Origin: Hyphomonadaceae bacterium JAD_PAG50586_4
Lineage (GTDB): Bacteria > Pseudomonadota > Alphaproteobacteria > Caulobacterales > Aquidulcibacteraceae
Length of the DNA: 64,000 bases
Assembly: GCA_023242925.1 (NCBI GenBank)
Contig: CP096134.1
Span: 248,001 to 312,000, forward strand
Direction of reading: 5' to 3'
Position numbers and translations under genes: made by a program. The notes under the pieces were generated by a model. It did not search any database, was not told the origin of the DNA, and saw nothing but the letters and a program-made list of their open reading frames with translations. Shown here in pieces: positions 37,456-47,680 of this stretch (positions are counted from its first letter, which is position 1; every line of letters starts with the position of its first letter).

Positions 37456-38709
37456 ATGGGCCGTTACTCGGCGTTGCGGGTTTTGACGGAGGGACTGAAA
37501 GGGCAGACCGGATGGGGGCCTGCTTGGCGTTCGGTGCGCCCCAAGCCACGCTATGACGTAATCATTGTCGGCGGCGGCGGACACGGACTGGCGACGGCCT
37601 ACTATCTGGCTAAAAAGCACGGCGTGACCAATGTCGCTGTGCTAGAGGCCGGTTGGATCGGTGGCGGCAACACCGGGCGCAACACGACGATTGTGCGCTC
37701 CAATTATTATTATCCGCAGAGCATCGCGCTCTACGATTTGAGCGTGAAGCTCTATGAAAAGCTCTCCGTTGATCTCAATTACAATGTGATGTTCTCGCAG
37801 CGCGGAATGATCATTTCCGCGCACTCGCGCCACGACATGGAGAACGCCGAACGCTTGGTCCGCGGCATGCAGATCAACGGTCTCGATGTTCGCATGATGG
37901 ATCGCGCAGAGATCGCGGCAAGAGTGCCGGCGCTCGACTGTTCCCCCAACGCGCGGTTTCCGGTCTGGGGTGGATTTTGCCAAGACCGCGCCGGTCCTGC
38001 GCGCCACGACGCGGTGGTTTGGGGTTATGCGCGCGCTGCGGATTCGCTGGGCGTCGATATCGTGCAAAATTGCCGGGTAACCGGTTTTCGTAAGAACGAG
38101 ACGGGGCGCATCATTGGCGTCGAAACCTCGCTTGGCGACATTGCCTGCGACAAAGCCGCGATTGTCGTCGCCGGGCATTCGAGTGAACTCGGGCGCGCGG
38201 CAGGCTTTGAACTGCCGATCACCTCTTATGCGTTGCAGGCTTTCGTCACCGAGCCGATCAAACCGACTTTGGACGTGGTGTCGTGGTCGCTCGCGACTGG
38301 TGTCTACATCAGTCAATCGGACAAGGGTGGGCTCGTTTTTGGCGGCGCGCTTGACCTATATCCGTCCTACGCGCAACGCGGAAACCTGCCGATCGGCAAT
38401 CAGGTCATCGGCGCCATAGCCGATCTCTATCCGAGCTTTGGACGCGTGCGCTTGCTTCGGCATTGGGCGGGCATCGTCGATGTCGTCCACGATTCAAGTC
38501 CGATCATCGGCGAGAGCCCTGTGCCTGGGCTCTACATGAATTGCGGCTGGGGTACGGGCGGCTTCAAGGCCATTCCGGCCGGCGGGCTGTTGTTGGCGCA
38601 CCATCTCGCAACGGGGCAGCCCCATCCTATCGCCGAGCCATTCCAACTCAACCGTTTCCACACCGGCGCTTTGATTGATGAAGCTGCCGGCGCTGGCATC
38701 GCGCACTGA
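37456..38709 (+). CDS. soxB: Sarcosine oxidase beta subunit
   Basis: 417 residues, GGAG ribosome site at a good distance. FAD-binding DVIIVGGGGHGLATAYYLAKKHG, then GGGNTGRNTTIVRSNYYYPQS, and RHDAVVWGYARAAD, where the His carries covalent FMN in characterised SoxB. It is the catalytic subunit that demethylates N-methylglycine to glycine, with transfer of the one-carbon unit to tetrahydrofolate in SoxA. First gene of a complete soxBDAG-purU operon. Confidence 0.93.
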   Translation: MGRYSALRVLTEGLKGQTGWGPAWRSVRPKPRYDVIIVGGGGHGLATAYYLAKKHGVTNVAVLEAGWIGGGNTGRNTTIVRSNYYYPQSIALYDLSVKLYEKLSVDLNYNVMFSQRGMIISAHSRHDMENAERLVRGMQINGLDVRMMDRAEIAARVPALDCSPNARFPVWGGFCQDRAGPARHDAVVWGYARAADSLGVDIVQNCRVTGFRKNETGRIIGVETSLGDIACDKAAIVVAGHSSELGRAAGFELPITSYALQAFVTEPIKPTLDVVSWSLATGVYISQSDKGGLVFGGALDLYPSYAQRGNLPIGNQVIGAIADLYPSFGRVRLLRHWAGIVDVVHDSSPIIGESPVPGLYMNCGWGTGGFKAIPAGGLLLAHHLATGQPHPIAEPFQLNRFHTGALIDEAAGAGIAH

Positions 38710-38718
38710 GGTTGCCCC

Positions 38719-39012
38719 ATGCTCTTGATTGATTGTCCATGGTGCGGTCCTCGCGACGAGATCGAGTTTCATTGCGGCGGGCAAAGCCACATCACGCGGC
38801 CAGAGCCGTTCGATCAGGTCAGCGACGAAGAATGGGGGCGTTACCTCTTCTATCGGATCAATCCCAAGGGCGTTCACTACGAACGTTGGGCGCATGATGC
38901 AGGCTGCCGGCGTTGGTTCAACGTCGCGCGCAACACCCGCACGCACGCGATCCTCGCCACCTATAAGATGAACGAGCCAAAGCCGGACCTGTCCGCGGAG
39001 GGGCGAGCATGA
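38719..39012 (+). CDS. soxD: Sarcosine oxidase delta subunit
   Basis: 97 residues with the zinc-site pattern DCPWCGPRDEIEFHCGGQSH and the GCRRWFNVARNTRTHAIL end block of SoxD. Structural subunit of heterotetrameric sarcosine oxidase. Its stop overlaps the soxA start (ATGA). Confidence 0.93.
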   Translation: MLLIDCPWCGPRDEIEFHCGGQSHITRPEPFDQVSDEEWGRYLFYRINPKGVHYERWAHDAGCRRWFNVARNTRTHAILATYKMNEPKPDLSAEGRA

Positions 39013-41955
39013 GCGGGCGCCGGTTCGACGCGGGCGGAGCGCGAATCGATCGCGCCAGGACGCTTTCCTTCACCTTCGAAGGGCGCAGCCATCAGGGCTT
39101 TGTGGGTGACACACTCGCGTCCGCGCTGCTTGCCAACGGCGTCTCCGTCGTTGGGCGTTCGTTCAAGTATCACCGGCCACGCGGTGTCATCGCTGCGGGC
39201 GCTGAAGAGCCCAACGCCCTGATGCAGCTGGAAACCGGCGCTCACGCGACCGCCAATGTGCCGGCGACGCGGATCGCGCTCTACGACGGATTGGAAGCGC
39301 GAGCGGTGAATTGTTTGCCAAGCGCGGCATTCGATGTCGGTGAAGTCAACAATGTCCTGGCGCGCTTTTTTCCGGCGGGCTTCTACTATAAGACGTTCTT
39401 TTGGCCGAAGTGGGAGTTTTACGAGCCCATCATTCGGCGCGCTGCGGGGCTCGGACGCGCCGCCGATCAGCCGGACCCGGATTTTTACGACAATCAGTTC
39501 GCGCATTGCGACGTGCTGGTGGTTGGCGGGGGCCGGCGGGATTGGCTGCGGCGCAAGCGGCGTCCGCGACCGGCGCACGCGTTATCTTGGCCGAGCAAGA
39601 CCCCGTGCTCGGCGGAAGCCTACGTTGGCGTACGGGCGAAGTTGACGGTGTCTCTGGCCGCGACTGGATTGCACGGGTTGAGGCCGTCTTACGCGCGGTG
39701 CCCGCTACGCGCGTTCTGACCAACACCTGCGCGATGGGCTATTTCGATCACAACGCCATCGTGCTTGTGGAATCGGTAGGCGAGCAATTTGGTCCGCGCG
39801 AAGGCCGCGAGCTGCCGCGCCAACGTGTTTGGCAGGTTCGCGCCAAGCACGTGGTTCTGGCCGCTGGAGCAATCGAACGTCCGCTCGTGTTTCCGGGCAA
39901 TGATCGGCCAGGCGTGATGCTGGCGTCTGCGGTGACGCAGTATCATGGCGACTTCGGCGTGGCGTGCGGTAGAGCTGCAGTCTTTTTCACCAACAACGAT
40001 AGCGCCTACGCCAGTGCGGCGGCGTATCGTTCGGCTGGCGGCGACGTCGCGGCTGTTGTGGATTCGCGCGAAGCATTGCCGAAAGCTGCGCAAGCTCTCC
40101 GAGCGGCGGGCGTGCGCGTCATCAGCGGCCAGGTCGTTGGCACGCGCGGGTCGAGCGCGCTCCGCGCCGTGCGCGTTCGTCGCCATGACGGCCTGGAGCT
40201 AACGATCGAAGGCGACCTTCTTGCCGTCTCCGGCGGGTGGACGCCGACCATTCACTTGCACTGCCAATCGGGCGGCGTGCCGCGTTGGAACGAAGAGCAT
40301 GCCTGTCTGGTGCCGGGCGATTCAGTGCAGCACGAAACGTCCGCCGGCGGTTGCGCCGGTGCGTTCTCTCTCTCGCAAGCTTTGGGGCAAGGGGCTGTTG
40401 CGGGGGCAGATGCGGCGCGGGCGGCTGGTCTTTCCTCCAAAGGGCCGCCGTCCGCGCCGCTGGCAGTTTCCTCCGTCTCGTTCGCGATCGATCCGCTTTG
40501 GCGCGTCGAGGCCAGAGGCAAGGCCTTTGTCGATTTTCAGAATGACGTCACCGCCGACGACGTGGCGCTGGCGGAGCGTGAGAACTTTGTCTCCGTCGAA
40601 CACTTGAAGCGCTACACCGCGCTCGGCATGGGGACGGACCAAGGCAAGACCTCGAACATCAACGCGCTGGCGCTGATGAGTCAAATCCGCGGTCAAGACG
40701 CTGCACAGTCCGGCGTCACCCGTTATCGTTTTCCATATCAGCCCATCGCATTGAGCGCGTTCGGCGCGCTAAACCGCAAAGAGATATTCAGGCCGTTGCG
40801 GCGGATGCCCTTGCACGAGCGGCACCGTGCTCTGGGCGCAGTGTTCGAAGAATACGGTACGTGGCTTCGTCCCGCTTACTATCTCCGTGCGGGCGAGACA
40901 TCGCATCAAGCCGAGCAGCGCGAGATTACTGCGGTCCGCACGAGTGTCGGCATGCTGGAGGCGTCGCCGCTCGGCAAGATCGAGGTGATTGGTCGTGACG
41001 CAGGGGCTTTTCTCGATCGCATCTATGCAAACCGAATGTCCAACCTCGGCGTCGGCAAATGCCGCTATGGGCTGATGCTCAACGAACTTGGCGTCGTGAT
41101 TGACGATGGCGTCTGCGCGAAGCTTGGGGCCGATCATTTCCTCGTCGGCACCACAAGCGGTGGCGCCAACCGCATCGCCGCATGGCTCGAGGAATGGCTG
41201 CAATGCGAATGGCTCAATTTCAATGTGGTCGTCGCGCCGGTGACGCAGAGCTGGGGCGTCGTGACATTGACGGGGCCGAAGGCGCGTGAAGTCCTCTCGG
41301 GCGCCGGCGTGGAGTTCGATCTGGGCGGCGAGGCGTTCCCGCATCTCACCTGGCGTTCTGGCGTTGTCGCCGGCATTGCCGCCCGCGTGTTTCGCGTCAG
41401 CTATACTGGCGAAATCTCCTACGAGATAAACGTCGCGCCTCAGAACATGGAGGCGCTTTGGCAAGCATGCCTGTACGCTGGCCAATCCTTCAACATCACG
41501 CCGATCGGTATTGATGCGCTGATGGCGCTGCGTACGGAACGTGGGTTCCTACACGTCGGCGCCGACACTGACGGGACCACCACTGCGCTTGACGCAGGCT
41601 GGGGCAGGGTATTGTCGCGCAAGGACGATTTCATCGGCCGCCGCTCGTTGATGCGCCCAGCGGATCAAGCTTCAGACCGCTTGAATTTCATCGGCATCGA
41701 GCCGGTCGACGCCACCGCGCAATTGCGTGTCGGTCTGCCAATAATTGCGAAGTCGGAAACAAAAAGTCGGACGGCTATGTGACGTCCGCCGCGTTCAGTC
41801 CGACGCTCGGCCGCTGGGTCGCGCTCGGCATGCTTGAAAACGGGCGCGCGCGCGTCGGCGAAATTGTGTCGATCGCGGGCGAGCACGGCACGTTTGAGGC
41901 GCGTATCGCCGAACCCGGCGCATTCGATCCGAAGGGAGAACGCGTCCATGGTTAA
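39009..41955 (+). CDS. soxA: Sarcosine oxidase alpha subunit, two frameshifts
   Basis: About 980 codons in three frames. N-terminal 2Fe2S-fold-like domain (DTLASALLANGVSVVGRSFKYHRPRG), NAD/FAD domain starting VLVVGGGPAGLAAAQAA, and a C-terminal GcvT-like folate domain (GRDAGAFLDRIYANRM, ALDAGWGR). Break one: a G is missing in the G5 run at 39528-39532. Break two: an A is missing in the A runs at 41757-41765, before SDGYVTSAAFSPTLGRW. With both added, the gene ends DPKGERVHG at 41955 and overlaps soxG by 8 bp. Confidence 0.9.
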
Positions 41956-42496
41956 GTTGAACAAGGCGCCGGGCAGTGTTGCGCTCAATGAGGATCAACC
42001 TCCAGCAGCGATTATACGTTTGCGCGGCGCGAGTGCTTTCGCATTGGCTGCACTCGGTGCGGCGCTCGGCATCGCCCTACCGGAGACGCCGAACACCTAC
42101 GCGCGCGCTGGCGCTACATTGGTCTGCTGGCTAGCACCGGGAGAATGGGCGATCATTGGCGCTGCGATCGGCGATGTGCGCCACTCTGTACAGTCGCTTG
42201 GCGAGGAATGCACTTATCATGTCGCGGACATGAGCGGCGCCTGGTTGCGTTGGCGCCTCACCGGGGATCGCGCCGCCGAGCTCCTCAACAAAGGATGCAG
42301 CCTCGATCTCGACCCGGTGTCGTCGAGCGAAGTGGCATGCGCACGTACATTGCTGGGGCAGGTCAGCATCCTTCTCGTCCGCAACGTCGACGGCTGGGAT
42401 ATTTTCGCCGAGCGCGCGCTTTCCGCCCACATCAGAGCTTGGTTCAAGCGCGCGGCGCGCGGCTGTTGCCAACTAGAGGAGCTTCGCGCACCATGA
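41948..42496 (+). CDS. soxG: Sarcosine oxidase gamma subunit
   Basis: 182 residues, GcvT-like fold: IIRLRGASAFALAALGAALG, TYARAGATLVCWLAPGEWAIIG, HVADMSGAWLRWRLTGDRAAELLNKGCSLDLD. Structural subunit of the oxidase. Overlaps soxA upstream and purU downstream (ATGA), as in other sox operons. Confidence 0.9.
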   Translation: MVKLNKAPGSVALNEDQPPAAIIRLRGASAFALAALGAALGIALPETPNTYARAGATLVCWLAPGEWAIIGAAIGDVRHSVQSLGEECTYHVADMSGAWLRWRLTGDRAAELLNKGCSLDLDPVSSSEVACARTLLGQVSILLVRNVDGWDIFAERALSAHIRAWFKRAARGCCQLEELRAP

Positions 42497-43353
42497 AATC
42501 CAGAGATCACTACGTTCTGATGCTGCAGTGTCCGGATGTGCGTGGCGTGGTCGCGGCTGTGGCGGGCTATCTGAGTGAGAGCGAGGCGACGATCGTCGAC
42601 GCCAGTCAGTTCAGCGATCCCGATGGCGATACGTTTTACATGCGCGTCGTCTTCCGCGCGGACGGCGAAATGGTGCCGTTGTCGGACCTTGAGCGTGGTT
42701 TTGCGCCGATCGCCGAACGCTTCACGATGCGCTGGTCGATCTACGATATGCACGTCAAGCCAAGACTGCTGCTCGCGGTGTCGAAGATCCCGCACTGCTT
42801 GAGCGATCTGCTGAGCCGGTGGCGATCGGGTCTCCTGCCGGTTGAGATCGCCGGCGTGGTCTCCAATCACGACGACATGCGCTCGTTCGTCGAGTGGCAC
42901 GGACTGCCGTATTATCACCTCCCGGTGACGCGCGAGACGAAGGCCGAACAGGAGGCGCAATTCGCTGGCTTGGTTGACGATCTCAACGTCGATCTCGTCG
43001 TTCTCGCCCGCTACATGCAGGTGTTGTCACCGGTCCTATGCGAGAAGTTCAACGGCAAGTGCATCAACATCCACCACTCGTTCTTGCCGAGTTTCAAAGG
43101 CGCGGGACCTTACACTCAAGCGCACGAGCGCGGGGTCAAGCTCATCGGCGCCACGGCCCACTACGTGACCACCGATCTCGATGAAGGGCCGATCATTGAG
43201 CAGGACGTGGAGCGAGTGAGCCACGCTCATACGCCAGCGGATCTGGTGCTTGTTGGCCGTGACGTGGAGAGCGTGGTGTTGGCGCGCGCGGTTAAGTGGC
43301 ACGTGGAGCGCCGCATTGTGCTCAACGGCAACAAGACGATTGTGTTTCGCTAG
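42493..43353 (+). CDS. purU: Formyltetrahydrofolate deformylase
   Basis: 286 residues from the ATG at 42493 inside the soxG stop. An N-terminal ACT domain (YVLMLQCPDVRGVVAAVAGYL) precedes the formyltransferase domain with catalytic-site blocks VLARYMQVLSP, INIHHSFLPSFKGAGPY and GATAHYVTTDLDEGPIIEQDV. It releases formate from 10-formyl-THF, recycling folate loaded by sarcosine oxidation. Confidence 0.93.
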   Translation: MKSRDHYVLMLQCPDVRGVVAAVAGYLSESEATIVDASQFSDPDGDTFYMRVVFRADGEMVPLSDLERGFAPIAERFTMRWSIYDMHVKPRLLLAVSKIPHCLSDLLSRWRSGLLPVEIAGVVSNHDDMRSFVEWHGLPYYHLPVTRETKAEQEAQFAGLVDDLNVDLVVLARYMQVLSPVLCEKFNGKCINIHHSFLPSFKGAGPYTQAHERGVKLIGATAHYVTTDLDEGPIIEQDVERVSHAHTPADLVLVGRDVESVVLARAVKWHVERRIVLNGNKTIVFR

Positions 43354-43437
43354 GACATCACGTGCGAGCGCGGTAGCGCGGGTAATGAGGATAAGGCGAA
43401 TATCGGTGTTTCGGGTAATTTCGCACCCTTCGCTCAC

Positions 43438-43841
43438 TTCCGTGGCTGACAGAACCCCGCAGCTGCAAGAGCCGGGTTCTGGAAAGGTGTTCACCGATCA
43501 TATGGCGTTGGCGCGCTGGTCGCGTGAGGACGGGTGGTAGCGAGGCAGCATTCGCGCTCGCAGGCGGCGAGGCGCTTTTGTTTCGGCCGCTTGAGAAAGC
43601 ACGACGGTTCGCGACCTCCGCTGAACGGATGGCGATGACTGCCGTGCCTGAGGAACTCTTCATTGAGGTGATAGAAACGCTGGTGAAGGTGGAGCGGGAT
43701 TGGATCGATCCTCACTTTTACGTTGCCACCGTGTCTCCGTGGTTGGAGTTCTGTGATCTGCCGGTGCGGGAAGGGCCGCTTTTGGTGCTGTGGCGCCCAA
43801 CCGGCGGCGGCGGACCTGATCTAGGTTCAACTCCGTCATAG
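43438..43841 (+). pseudogene. Branched-chain aminotransferase (IlvE) remnant
   Basis: Fragments in two frames. GSGKVFTDHMALARWSREDGW (43438 on) matches the IlvE N-terminus, then a jump to GGEALLFRPLEKARRFATSAERMAM and VKVERDWI, skipping the segment that should contain the FEGMKAYR block, then non-family sequence to 43841. The catalytic lysine part is absent. A deletion derivative, not just a frameshift. Confidence 0.7.
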
Positions 43842-43850
43842 GAGGGCAGC

Positions 43851-44000
43851 ACGCAGACCGTTGTTACAGTGGGTCTCGATATCGCGAAGAATGTATTTCA
43901 GGCGCATGGCGTCGATGCTGAAGGCGGCGTCGTGTTTCGGAGGCGTCTCACACGAGCGAAAGTTATCGAGTTCTTTGAGGGCCTACCGGCATGTCTGACG
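43851..44000 (+). pseudogene. IS110-family transposase, N-terminal remnant
   Basis: TVVTVGLDIAKNVFQAHGVDAEG and RRRLTRAKVIEFFEGLPACL match the start of IS110-family transposases, including the first DEDD aspartate in GLDIAK. Similarity ends near 44000, leaving about 50 of some 340 residues. No IS ends identified. Confidence 0.75.
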
Positions 44001-44175
44001 CTCATCGTCAATCGATTCAGAGCGCGATGGCCCAACACGGATATCTCTTTGCATTGCATGAGATCGGTTAGGTCCTGCGCTCACGCCCGACCGTTTGCAT
44101 CCGCACCGTTGAAGGTCTGCAACCGAGATTTGGCTGGCGTAGCGGGAAAGCCTGAGCACGGTCGCGGCCGAGCGA

Positions 44176-44655
44176 TTAGACGTGCTGTTCAGTGAGATTA
44201 ACCGGAACTGCCGTCGTACATTTCACCTCGCTCAGCATCACGCTCGACGTCACTTTGCGTACGCCCGGGAGGAGAGACAGGGTCTGGTAGAAGAAGCTTT
44301 CGTAATAGCCAGCGTCGGGAACGACAATTTTGAGCAGCACGTCGACGCTCCCTAACAAGATGTAGCACTCGAGAATTTCCGGTATTTCCTCGATCCTTGT
44401 GCGAAACGCCGTCGTTGCGTCTAGGTCATGCGTGGCGAGTTCGATCGTGGCGTAAATACAAAGATTCAAGCCTAACTTGGCGCGATCAGCCACCCAGACC
44501 TGACGCGATAGTACGCCGCTCTCTTTCAGCGCTTTAACCCGTCGCCAGCATGGCGGCGGGGTCATTCCCAATCGGTCTGCGAGATCGCTCACCGACAGGC
44601 TTCCATCTTTCTGTAAGAATTCGACGATCTGCCGATCGATGAGATCCATAGTCAT
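44176..44655 (-). CDS. Lrp/AsnC-family regulator
   Basis: 159 residues from the ATG at 44655. The HTH is LDIDRQIV-like MDLIDRQIVEFLQKDG, LSVSDLADRLGMTPPPCWRRVKALKESGVL; the RAM/AsnC ligand domain follows (YATIELATHD, ILECYILLGSVDVLLKIVVPD, LPGVRKVTSSVMLSEVK). Divergent from a SnoaL-like gene and an amino-acid dehydrogenase, which it probably controls in response to an amino acid. Confidence 0.9.
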   Translation of the reverse strand: MTMDLIDRQIVEFLQKDGSLSVSDLADRLGMTPPPCWRRVKALKESGVLSRQVWVADRAKLGLNLCIYATIELATHDLDATTAFRTRIEEIPEILECYILLGSVDVLLKIVVPDAGYYESFFYQTLSLLPGVRKVTSSVMLSEVKCTTAVPVNLTEQHV

Positions 44656-44687
44656 ATTTTCGCACCAACAACCTAATTCGGGGAATA

Positions 44688-44736
44688 AAATTACCAAGAA
44701 AGGCAAGCGTAAAGCAATACCTTGAGTGAAATTACC
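44688..44736. promoter_or_regulatory. Candidate Lrp sites
   Basis: AAATTACC occurs twice, at 44688-44695 and 44729-44736, 41 bp apart (four helical turns), in the AT-richer gap between the Lrp gene and the divergent operon. CCAAGAAAGG and CCTCTTGG parts add an imperfect inverted relation. Confidence 0.45.
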
Positions 44737-44765
44737 CTCTTGGCTATGCCACGCTTTCGCGGATC

Positions 44766-45200
44766 ATGAATGAGCCGCCCAACATGACGAAGGCCGACGC
44801 TACGCAAGTCGGCGCCGATTGGGTGTTTTCTCGCGAGCGGGCGAGCGCGGTCATTCGCGAATACTATTCTCGCATTGACGCCTCGGACACCGACTGGGTG
44901 ATCGCTCTTTTTGAACAGGACGCGATTTATGAACGGGCCGACGCGTCATACGAAGGGATACCGGCGATTGCTCGCTTCTTCCGAGACGAGCGCAAAATTC
45001 GCGGCGTGCACAGCATCGACACGCTAATCGTCGACGAGGAACAAAGTGTTGTCGTTGCGCTTGGGCGCTTCTCTGGCGTAGGCCAAGCAGGTGATGCGCG
45101 CACTGTGGGGTTCGCAGACATCTGGCATTTGAGCAGCACTGGGCGGGTCACGCTCCGTCGAACCTATCTCGCGATCGGGCACGAATATGTGCGCGACTAA
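44766..45200 (+). CDS. SnoaL-like (NTF2-fold) protein
   Basis: 144 residues: [56 protein letters not shown] is a typical SnoaL_2/NTF2 cone fold. Such proteins are small isomerases, hydratases or ligand binders. The specific role is unknown. It overlaps the leader of the dehydrogenase frame downstream and is likely co-transcribed with it. Confidence 0.75.
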   Translation: MNEPPNMTKADATQVGADWVFSRERASAVIREYYSRIDASDTDWVIALFEQDAIYERADASYEGIPAIARFFRDERKIRGVHSIDTLIVDEEQSVVVALGRFSGVGQAGDARTVGFADIWHLSSTGRVTLRRTYLAIGHEYVRD

Positions 45201-45225
45201 GGCAAAAGCACACAAAGGCGAAGCG

Positions 45226-46271
45226 ATGACCGCAAACATCCTGGGTAAGCCGCACGAATGGATCGTGGTACGGAGGGATGCGTCGGGGCTGCACGCGATC
45301 ATCGCATTACATTCGACGAAGCTGGGACCCGCAACGGGCGGATGTCGCATGTTTCCGTATGCGAGCGAAGCCGAGGCGATGGCTGACGTGCTGCGATTGT
45401 CGGAGGCCATGACCTACAAGAACGCTCTGGCCGGTCTGCCGCTCGGGGAGGAAAGTCGGTAATTATCGCTGATCCGCACAAACACAAGACTGCGAAATTG
45501 TTTACCGCCTTCGCTCGAACAGTCGAAGCCTTGGGGGGCGATATTGGACTGCCGAAGATGTTGGCATGGGTTTGGATGACATTGAGGTGTTAGGGCGCGA
45601 CACGTCCTACGTGTTCGGCACGCGCAGCGGTGTTCACGCTGGTGGAGACCCGTCTCCTTTCACGGCACGGGGCGTATTCAACGGTCTCCGGGCTGCCGTG
45701 GCGTATCGCCTTGAGCGCCACGATCTTAGCGGCCTCCGCGTCGCGGTGCAGGGTGTAGGCGCCGTTGGAACAGAACTTTGTGCGTTGCTGCATCAAGCAG
45801 GTGCGTCTCTCGTAGTCGCGGATGTTGACGAAGCGCGCTTGTCGTGCGCTCTAGAGCGCTTCTCCGCGCAACGCGCGAGCACCGACACGGTCCACGCCGC
45901 CGATGTTGACGTGTTTGCACCTTGTGCAATGGGGGTGCAATTACCGTGCACAACGCACAAGCCGTCCGAGCCAAAGTCATTGCTGGCGCTGCAAACAATC
46001 AATTGGCGGAACCCGCTGTCGGCAAGGCTTTGGTGCGGCGGGATATCCTCTATGCGCCTGACTTTGTCATCAATGCTGGGGGCATGATGCACGCTTCTGA
46101 GGAAATATTTTTGCGTTATGACGCCGGGACCGTCGAACGCAGAATCGAAGGAATATTTGAGCGCAGCTTAGAAATATTCCGTCTCGCCTCCGACTGCGGT
46201 CAGCCCCCGAGGTGGTGGCGATTGAGATGGCGACCAAGGTGATCGACGCGGCTGTCGGCAAGGCCGCGTAG
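45226..46271 (+). CDS. Leu/Phe/Val dehydrogenase, four frameshifts
   Basis: Starts [15 protein letters not shown] at 45226. The catalytic segment [14 protein letters not shown] appears after adding one G to the G4 run at 45445-45448; [15 protein letters not shown] after one G at 45533-45538; [14 protein letters not shown] after one G at 45931-45935; and [19 protein letters not shown] after one C at 46204-46208. The Rossmann site is [17 protein letters not shown]. All four breaks are homopolymer losses, so the gene is probably intact in the cell. NAD-dependent amino-acid deamination. Confidence 0.85.
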
Positions 46272-46754
46272 AAGCGGTGGCGGAGCAAACGCACATCGCC
46301 AAGCGAAACGCCCGCTGTCGGAGTGGCTGAACGTAGTGAGGGAGGCCATGGCCTGGGCCAGGGTCATATATTCTGATGTCACCGCCTACGACATCCTGCG
46401 CACGCGAGGCGTCCCGTTAGGCAAGCGCGACTATGAGGGCCAGCTGCGCACACGGCCGGTCAAGGCATGAGGCGACCGCGCAGCTGCGAGTGACGTCTTT
46501 CGGCGATGGCGTGCCGGAGCGATCGCAGCATTACCGGCGACAGGATTGGATCGACCAAGCCAGTCGCGAATTGTGACTGGTCGGCGTGCGATGGCCCGTA
46601 GCGGACGCAATGCGAGCACAAGTCATGAGTCGAACCAGCCCTTGGCGACGGCGGCCGTCCGCCAAACCAGGGCTCCGGCCGGGAAGGCGAACTGTTCAGC
46701 GAAGGATCGATGTCGAGGGCGTTGCCGGCTGAGGGAAAGTCTTTCAGTGGCAAA
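46272..46754. other. Gap with one possible small gene
   Basis: About 480 bp between two convergent catabolic genes. One 40-codon frame at 46348-46470 (MAWARVIYSDVTAYDILRTR...RPVKA) has a good GGGAGG ribosome site but no recognised family. The rest looks non-coding. Confidence 0.4.
46348..46470 (+). CDS. Possible 40-residue protein
   Basis: ATG preceded by GAGGGAGGCC. Sequence VIYSDVTAYDILRTRGVPLGKRDYEGQL is not one I can assign; it may be a fragment of a larger lost gene. Confidence 0.25.
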   Translation: MAWARVIYSDVTAYDILRTRGVPLGKRDYEGQLRTRPVKA

Positions 46755-47680
46755 TCACGATCGCCTTAGCCCGGCTACAGCGCGCTTAAGCGCGTCGACA
46801 GAACTAGCACGCGCCTTGATCGCGATGGTCGCGGTCTGTGCATGCATGAACCCGTGGACACCACCGGCGTATACATCGAACTCGATTTCAACGCCGGCCA
46901 AATCGAGCGCGCGCGCGAAGCGCGCATTTTCGCCGAAGAATAGATCGCAATCACCAACGGCAAGATAGGTGGGGGCATTCCTGAGAGGTCACGCGCGCGA
47001 CCTGGCGCGGCGTAGATTGGAACGGAGGCCGCGCCGATGGCGTCGCCTAGGTAGCAGCGCCAAGCGAACTGATTGCTTGGTCCGCTCCAGACCGGCACAT
47101 TGTCTGCTCCAACTCCTGCAGCAGTGCGGTCATCAAGCATTGGATAGATCAGGTGGAGAAAAGCCGGCCGGTCTTTACCGGCGTCGCGAAGTTTGAGCGC
47201 CAGCCCCGCTGCTAGTCCGCCGCCTGCGCTTTCACCGATGAAGCCAATGCGGGAGGCGTCAATGCGCCATCGTGGGGCGTCGGCGAGGAGAAAGGCAAAG
47301 GCCGCAGCACAATCGTCGAGAGGAGCGGGATACGCAGCCTCCGGGGCCAAGCGATAATCCACCGACGCGATGATGCATTGAGCTTCCGCAGCGAGCGCTC
47401 GCATCGATGGCGCCTCCGGTAGAGCGCTGCCGCCAACGAATCCACCTCCGTGGATATGGAGGGCGCATGGCATTGCTGTGTGATCGCTAAGGGGGCGATG
47501 CATCAACAGGCGCACGCCCGGAGAATTCGGAAGTGTCACCGATTCAGAGATGACTTGCAGGTCGTCCTGTTGTGCGACCACGCTCATCGTCATTTTGCGA
47601 AAGTCGGTGAGGGTTTCGGTGCTCAGATGGAAATGCTTGAAGCGCTCCACAAACTCGCAAAGCTCAGGGTCAATATTCAT
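46755..47680 (-). CDS. HSL-family alpha/beta hydrolase, frameshifted
   Basis: Starts MNIDPELCEFVERF at 47680, overlapping the stop of the E1 gene (ATGA). Oxyanion motif LHIHGGGFVGGSAL, nucleophile GESAGGGLAAGLAL. Adding one base to the G5 run at 46971-46975 restores YLAVGDCDLFFGENARFARAL and VYAGGVHGFMHAQ with the Asp and His of the triad, and a stop at 46755. A carboxylesterase or lipase-like enzyme; last gene of the leftward operon. Confidence 0.82.

Noticed and set aside
45226..46271. Calling the second amino-acid dehydrogenase a pseudogene
   Set aside because: All four breaks are single-base losses in G or C runs, and no residues are otherwise lost.
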